From the NCBI RefSeq assembly GCF_900176635.1, contig NZ_FXLN01000004.1, forward strand, positions 1,446,231 through 1,510,230: a stretch of 64,000 nt of DNA, given 5' to 3'. Origin of the DNA: Clostridium merdae. Its GTDB lineage: Bacteria; Bacillota; Clostridia; Oscillospirales; Acutalibacteraceae. Under the pieces are notes generated by a model. The model saw nothing but the letters and a program-made list of their open reading frames with translations. It did not search any database and was not told the DNA's origin. The translations under genes were made by a program, and so were the position numbers. Within the stretch, counting starts at the first letter, position 1. Each line of letters begins with the position of its first letter. Below are positions 60,104 through 64,000 of the stretch, one piece after another.

Positions 60104-61195
60104 TTATGGTAGAATAAGCAACGATTTATCGGAGGCAGTTAAGTCCTCACAGCCGTCCTCGGTAATCGCGATCATGTCTTCAATTCGCACTCCAAATTTA
60201 CCAGGCAGGTAAATTCCAGGCTCTACGGTCACTACCATGCCGGGCTGTAAAACCTCCTGGCAGCTGGGGGCAAAATTCGGCCATTCATGTATTTCTACCC
60301 CTACTCCGTGGCCCGTGCTATGACCAAAGGTTCCGGGGTAATCCCGGTCAATAATCTCACGTGCAGCACGGTCTACCTCACTGCATACCACACCAGGAGC
60401 TGCCTTTTGAATGGCGGCGAGCTGAGCGGTAAGCACCGTATGGTACACACGCGTTTGCTCCTCCGACAAATGCCCAATTCCTACAGTTCGGGTCATGTCG
60501 GAATGGTAGCCGTCAAGCAAGGCACCAATATCCATGGTCACCAAATCGCCGGACTCGATTTTCTTTTCCGAAGGCACACCGTGGCACATAGAACCATTTG
60601 CACCGGAGACCACAATCAGCTCAAACGCAACCCCTTCGGCACCACTGCGGCGCATAAAGAATTCAATCTCCAGCGCAACCTCACGCTCCGTTAGCCCAGG
60701 GCGCAGCATGGGTAACACCTGCGAGAAAGCCGCGTCGGTAATCGCCTGAGAATCGCGCAGCTTTTGCAGCTCCTGAGGTGTTTTAATGGCTCGCAGACCA
60801 CGCAAAAGGCGGTCTAGCGTACTGTCCTCCACCGTTTGCACGCCCATTGTACCAAACATATCGCGGTAATTCTTTGCATCTGCAAGACTAAGGCTAGCAT
60901 ATTCCACCAAAACATTCTTAATACCGTGGGCCTGTACAATCTCACGAAGGTTTTCGGAGAGGCGGCTCATTAAAACAACTTCGCAAGATTTGACATGACG
61001 CTCGGCCGCTTCAAAGTAGCGAAAATCCGTAATAAAGTAGGATTTTTGTGCTGTAATGAGTACCCAACCAGCCGAAGATGGAAAGCCGGTTAAATACAAG
61101 CGGTTCTGTGAGGACGTTACCAGCGCGGCGTCCGCCTCCTGCTCGAGCATATGATCCCGCAGCACCTGCTGCAATTGTTCCACGGCGGTTATCAT
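60104..61195 (-). CDS. M24-family Xaa-Pro peptidase
   Basis: A 363-residue two-metal peptidase that cuts before proline. The N-terminal creatinase-like domain (1-135) precedes the pita-bread fold with ligands in MDIGALLDGYHSDMTRT (two Asp), GHSTGHGVGVEIHE (His), VVTVEPGIY (Glu) and VRIEDMIAI (Glu). In Bacillus and many clostridia an M24 gene lies between aroQ and efp; here pta and the PilZ gene are inserted before efp. AGGGAG precedes the ATG. Confidence 0.95.
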   Translation of the reverse strand: MITAVEQLQQVLRDHMLEQEADAALVTSSQNRLYLTGFPSSAGWVLITAQKSYFITDFRYFEAAERHVKSCEVVLMSRLSENLREIVQAHGIKNVLVEYASLSLADAKNYRDMFGTMGVQTVEDSTLDRLLRGLRAIKTPQELQKLRDSQAITDAAFSQVLPMLRPGLTEREVALEIEFFMRRSGAEGVAFELIVVSGANGSMCHGVPSEKKIESGDLVTMDIGALLDGYHSDMTRTVGIGHLSEEQTRVYHTVLTAQLAAIQKAAPGVVCSEVDRAAREIIDRDYPGTFGHSTGHGVGVEIHEWPNFAPSCQEVLQPGMVVTVEPGIYLPGKFGVRIEDMIAITEDGCEDLTASDKSLLILP

Positions 61196-61213
61196 GAAAT
61201 AAGACTCCCTTCG

Positions 61214-61651
61214 TTACATCAGGCCCTTCAGAGCCTCCAGCGCTAAAAAGTAGCTATTCTTGCCAAACCCGCAGACAACGCCTGCGCAAACCTCAGACAA
61301 TACCGAGTGGGCACGGAACGGCTCTCTAGCAAACACGTTCGACATATGAGTTTCAATAAATGGGATTCGCAAACAGGCAACTGCATCACGCAGTGCATAG
61401 CTGTAATGGGTTAGTGCGCCGGCATTGAGTACCACGCCATCAAACACACCTTTCGCCTCATGGATCTTATCAATAAGGGCGCCCTCCCAGTTCGACTGAA
61501 AAATCTCACACTCAAAGCCCAGCTTTTCCGCATATTCGCGAATCTGCGCTTCAATGCTCTGGGCAGTTTCATCTCCATACACGCCTTTTTCGCGGACCCC
61601 TACCATATTCAGGTTAGGCCCCAACAAAACCAGCACCCGTTTTTTACCCAT
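61214..61651 (-). CDS. aroQ: 3-dehydroquinate dehydratase, type II
   Basis: A 145-residue shikimate-pathway enzyme that dehydrates 3-dehydroquinate by an enolate route. The N-terminal GPNLNMVGVREKGVYGDET holds the catalytic Arg and Tyr, followed by QSNWEGALIDKIHEA, VLNAGALTHYSYALRDAV (His) and FIETHMSNVFAREPFRAHS. Type II forms dodecamers. It starts 6 bases after yqeG and precedes the M24 gene by 18 bases, one operon. Confidence 0.96.
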   Translation of the reverse strand: MGKKRVLVLLGPNLNMVGVREKGVYGDETAQSIEAQIREYAEKLGFECEIFQSNWEGALIDKIHEAKGVFDGVVLNAGALTHYSYALRDAVACLRIPFIETHMSNVFAREPFRAHSVLSEVCAGVVCGFGKNSYFLALEALKGLM

Positions 61652-61657
61652 CTTTTT

Positions 61658-62176
61658 TCACTCCCGACTATTTTTCTCTTTCGCTTGGCGCTGCTCCATC
61701 TTACGGCGAATTGGTTCTTCCAAACGCCTGCGAACACGAAAAGACATACTCGTCTCTGGGTCACTGGGGCGCAGTAAAATCGATTTCACACCGGCAAGAT
61801 TTGCACCCATCACATCGGTAAACACTTGGTCGCCCACCGCTACCGCCTGGGAGCGCGGAACGCCCAGAAAGCGAGCTGCCCGCCAATAGGCAAACGGCAG
61901 GGGCTTTAAGGCCACGCACAAAAAGGGCAAGCCATATTTATCAGCAAAGGGCGCTACACGCTCTTTGAAATTATTCGAAACAATAACAACCAGCAGGCCT
62001 GCCTCTTGCATGGCACGAGCCCACTCTACAGTGCCTTTTAGCGGCACTGGTGAGCCATGGGTGGCAAGGGTATTGTCCACATCCAATATTATGGCGCTCG
62101 CACCCATCCCTCTAATCATTTGCGGCGTAATGTCGGTAACTCTGTCCACCGCAGCCGTAGGCAAGAACAACGACAT
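61658..62176 (-). CDS. yqeG: YqeG-family HAD-IIIA phosphatase
   Basis: A 172-residue HAD phosphatase of the YqeG family. Motif I is LDVDNTLATHGSP, motif II VIVSNN, motif III a Lys near VALKPLP, and motif IV VGDQVFTDVMGAN. Related proteins in yeast are mitochondrial phosphatidylglycerophosphate phosphatases (Gep4), so PGP or another phospholipid intermediate may be the substrate; for bacteria that is an inference. GGAGAGAGG precedes the ATG. Confidence 0.9.
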   Translation of the reverse strand: MSLFLPTAAVDRVTDITPQMIRGMGASAIILDVDNTLATHGSPVPLKGTVEWARAMQEAGLLVVIVSNNFKERVAPFADKYGLPFLCVALKPLPFAYWRAARFLGVPRSQAVAVGDQVFTDVMGANLAGVKSILLRPSDPETSMSFRVRRRLEEPIRRKMEQRQAKEKNSRE

Positions 62177-62230
62177 ACCCTCTCTCCTCTTCTCACATAA
62201 CTCTACCCAAAAACTTCTTTATATGGTTAA

Positions 62231-62257
62231 AAAAGCGGGCTGAATCAGCCCGCTTTT
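62231..62257 (-). terminator. Terminator of rpsU
   Basis: AAAAGCGGGCTG (62231-62242) pairs with CAGCCCGCTTTT (62246-62257), AAT loop, U run on the minus strand. Confidence 0.88.
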
Positions 62258-62271
62258 CATCCACTTTGAAC

Positions 62272-62448
62272 TTACTTAAACTTGCGTTTACGTGCGGCTT
62301 CAGACTTCTTCTTCCGCTTTACCGAAGGCTTCTCGTAAGCTTCTCTCTTACGAACCTCGGCAATCACTCCGGCTCGGGCGCACTGCTTCTTAAAGCGTCT
62401 CAGAGCGCTGTCCAAAGATTCATTGTCTTTGATTCTGATTTCAGCCAT
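62272..62448 (-). CDS. rpsU: 30S ribosomal protein bS21
   Basis: A 58-residue basic protein read from ATG 62448: [19 protein letters not shown], then [23 protein letters not shown] and a Lys/Arg-rich C-terminus. This is the full bS21 length. It sits near the mRNA exit on the small subunit and helps initiation. GGGAGGG is before the ATG. No GatB/YqeY gene follows, unlike in some Firmicutes; yqeG lies next instead. Confidence 0.96.
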   Translation of the reverse strand: MAEIRIKDNESLDSALRRFKKQCARAGVIAEVRKREAYEKPSVKRKKKSEAARKRKFK

Positions 62449-62584
62449 TTATTTTCCCTCCCCTCCGCCACCAGGCAGGGGTATTAGTTATCCCGTATAA
62501 CATAAAAATAATTATACCGGGTGATAAGAAAGATGTCAAGTGCTAAGAAAGAATCTTTGTATAGGAAAAAATGCAACACACATA

Positions 62585-62613
62585 TTGACAGAACATCCAT
62601 AAAATGATACTAT
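62585..62613 (+). promoter_or_regulatory. Promoter of tRNA-Trp
   Basis: TTGACA at 62585-62590, 17-nt spacer, TACTAT at 62608-62613 (an overlapping TATAAT lies three bases on). Confidence 0.75.
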
Positions 62614-62647
62614 AATATCCGCACTTCTGTTTTTTACAGAATAAGAT

Positions 62648-62723
62648 AGGGGTATAGCTCAGTTGGTAGAGCAGTGGTCTCCAAAACCACGTGCCGAGGG
62701 TTCAAGTCCTTCTGCCCCTGCCA
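62648..62723 (+). tRNA. trnW: tRNA-Trp (CCA anticodon)
   Basis: 76 nt. Acceptor AGGGGTA (62648-62654) pairs with TGCCCCT (62713-62719), with encoded CCA at 62721-62723. Anticodon stem GTGGT/ACCAC encloses CTCCAAA, so the anticodon is CCA. D-arm AGCTCAGTTGGTAGAGC and T-arm GAGGGTTCAAGTCCTTC are standard. Confidence 0.97.
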
Positions 62724-62724
62724 T

Positions 62725-62765
62725 AAAAAGCCTTGAAGCCATTGGGTTTCAAGGCTTTTTCTTTT
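62725..62765 (+). terminator. Terminator of tRNA-Trp
   Basis: 16-bp stem (62725-62740 with 62745-62760, one G-T pair), ATTG loop, T run. Confidence 0.92.
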
Positions 62766-62849
62766 TGTCTATACAATGCTTTGAATATGCTGAATGGGGT
62801 TTATTTGTGGTTTATTCTTAAAGCAATATAGAGAATGCATCCTTGATTC

Positions 62850-62878
62850 TTGAGTTGTATGGTGTGCTGGTATATAAT
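62850..62878 (+). promoter_or_regulatory. Sigma-A promoter of the AT-rich orphan gene
   Basis: TTGAGT at 62850-62855, 17-nt spacer, TATAAT at 62873-62878. Leader of about 140 nt follows, containing a CTGCATGCAG palindrome near 62907. Confidence 0.75.
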
Positions 62879-63025
62879 GGATGTAAAATATAGATTTTAA
62901 ATGACTGCATGCAGGTCACGGGATGGATTGATTGTTGTTATAGGAATAATAAACAACTCAATAGGATAATGCTTGAATAGTAAAATGTAGGTAATGTAAA
63001 TATTATATATTGAAGGGGTGTTTTT

Positions 63026-63874
63026 ATGGCTCAAGGAATATTTGGTGGGGCAACTTCATACGAGGAGCAGTCATTACACGATATACTTGAAGATATAATA
63101 GGTTGGATAAATTATACTAATAATAAAAAAAATTTTATTTTGGAACAAAAAAACATATTACATCAAAGTGGTTTTTGGGATAAAATTGCTTTTGACTTTC
63201 AACTCACTGTTATTTCCACAATTTCTTATTTTAACACAATATTATTTGACTTAACTTTAATAAAATCCGCTATTGAGAACAGTTGCATAACGGAAAAAGA
63301 AGTTAATTTACTGAGAAGTATTGGTCAGAAATCAGTAGAATTTAATCGTGAATATGGGCAGACCTATAAAGGAGATTTAAAATGTTGGAGAGACTATGGC
63401 AATCCTGATTTTAAAGTAGCTGAAGAAATTTATGGGCGAGGTAGAGATTATTTTGTAACAATGCAAGACGCTGGTAATGCGGCGGCTAGACTGGAGGACT
63501 ATATGGAAAAGGGACAAGTAATAAACACACTATACATTGGTGGTGATGTTATAGGTTCACATTTGCTACAGGGTATTAATAATTCAGCACAAAGTATGGT
63601 GGTAGAAAACAATTTTGATTATGAGCAAGTGTTGAAAATTCTTTATAAAATAAACAAATCGTTTGAAAGTGACGATTTTCTAGAGGATTTTGGTGATAAA
63701 TCAGATGAAATCAAAAAGGCTGTAGCAGACGCTATTAAAATGGTTAAAAGAGATGAAGAACCTTCGAAAATTAAAAAAGCTCTTAATACTATTAAAGAAT
63801 TGGCAATTGAAGTTTCTGGCAGTCTTATATCCAGTGGTATTAGTGCATTAATTACTCAATTACCTATATGGTAA
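63026..63874 (+). CDS. AT-rich orphan protein of unknown function (282 aa)
   Basis: I do not recognise this family. ATG 63026 follows AAGGGGTG. The protein is almost all helical: an N-terminal block (ILEDIIGWINYTNNKKNFI) with a hydrophobic stretch (LTVISTISYFNTILFDLTL), a central block with ILEEIYGRGRDYF-like composition, and an acidic-lysine C-terminal part ending in a hydrophobic amphipathic helix (IKELAIEVSGSLISSGISALITQLPIW). It is far richer in A+T and in AAA/ATT codons than its neighbours and lies next to a tRNA gene, so it may have been acquired. The long helical form with a hydrophobic end recalls abortive-infection or pore-forming effectors, but that is only a guess. Confidence 0.75.
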   Translation: MAQGIFGGATSYEEQSLHDILEDIIGWINYTNNKKNFILEQKNILHQSGFWDKIAFDFQLTVISTISYFNTILFDLTLIKSAIENSCITEKEVNLLRSIGQKSVEFNREYGQTYKGDLKCWRDYGNPDFKVAEEIYGRGRDYFVTMQDAGNAAARLEDYMEKGQVINTLYIGGDVIGSHLLQGINNSAQSMVVENNFDYEQVLKILYKINKSFESDDFLEDFGDKSDEIKKAVADAIKMVKRDEEPSKIKKALNTIKELAIEVSGSLISSGISALITQLPIW

Positions 63875-63943
63875 GATTATGCCAATTGTAGAATTGCAAC
63901 AACAGGCAATAGATGGCAATTCTTATATTCTTTCCTTGTTCTA

Positions 63944-63982
63944 AATAAGAGGCGCAGATTTATTAAATCTGCGCCTCTTATT
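63944..63982. terminator. Strong bidirectional terminator
   Basis: 19-bp stem (63944-63962 with 63964-63982) with an effective TTATTAA loop region; A and T runs on both sides. Confidence 0.88.
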
Positions 63983-64000
63983 CGTCTAAAATATAAAAAT

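Noticed and set aside
62701..62900. Attachment-site duplication of the tRNA-Trp 3' end
   Set aside because: No second copy of the tRNA end found before the window stops; an integrase is not in view.
1..64000. CRISPR arrays, insertion sequences or prophage
   Set aside because: No regularly spaced repeats, transposase or phage structural genes were seen.

Overview
The window looks like chromosomal DNA of a motile, endospore-forming, low-to-mid GC Gram-positive bacterium of the class Clostridia. Supporting evidence: an alpha/beta-type spore SASP, a cwlJ-gerQ pair, a BofC-like protein, the SRP RNA-dnaX-ybaB-recR order known from Bacillus and clostridia, consensus GGAGG ribosome sites with TTG/GTG starts, and sigma-28-type promoters in front of chemoreceptors. 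An Oscillospirales-like member is my inference; no taxonomic marker here was searched.

Layout. 1-3.4 kb: start of a class B penicillin-binding protein (cut by the window edge), a PAS-GGDEF diguanylate cyclase, a cold-shock protein, a ferritin-like protein and a small membrane ORF that runs through a terminator. 3.45-11.8 kb: a surface-polysaccharide locus, with a DegT/DnrJ aminotransferase on the minus strand divergent from a six-gene operon (wbpD, E, A, B, I and a GT4 glycosyltransferase) that should make UDP-2,3-diacetamido-2,3-dideoxy-mannuronic acid. 11.9-18.8 kb: three tandem paralogous chemoreceptors, each with its own sigma-28-like promoter. 19-23.9 kb: uracil-DNA glycosylase, SRP RNA, dnaX, ybaB, recR, smpB and tmRNA. 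24.2-28.9 kb: small and poorly known genes around a membrane pyrophosphatase, including an RNHCP-domain gene whose leader has a short peptide ORF and three mutually exclusive hairpins. 29-35 kb: HAD phosphatase, M18 aminopeptidase, and the operon DUF951-prfA-sua5-coaE-lytic transglycosylase. 35-42 kb: birA, a ClbS/DfsB-like protein, small membrane proteins, and the threonine/lysine operon (ACT protein, hom, thrB, lysC). 42-51.4 kb: class A PBP, spore genes (BofC-like, SASP, cwlJ, gerQ), a MetE-like enzyme, a GHL10 glycosyl hydrolase-like lipoprotein or secreted protein, DUF523 and an S51 peptidase. 51.7-56.2 kb: a CapD/WbpM-type nucleotide-sugar dehydratase and an SsuABC/TauABC-like ABC transporter. 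56.4-62.5 kb: CD1247-like metal-rich protein, efp, a PilZ protein, pta, M24 peptidase, aroQ, yqeG and rpsU. 62.6-64 kb: tRNA-Trp(CCA) followed by an AT-rich gene of unknown function.

How parts fit together: the diguanylate cyclase and PilZ protein give a c-di-GMP make-and-sense pair next to sigma-28 chemoreceptors; the wbp operon, DegT aminotransferase and CapD dehydratase point to an amino-sugar-rich surface glycan; smpB-ssrA, prfA, efp, SRP RNA and rpsU form a translation-related set. The most promising undescribed element is the leader of the RNHCP gene (24578-24771), which has the logic of a translation attenuator.
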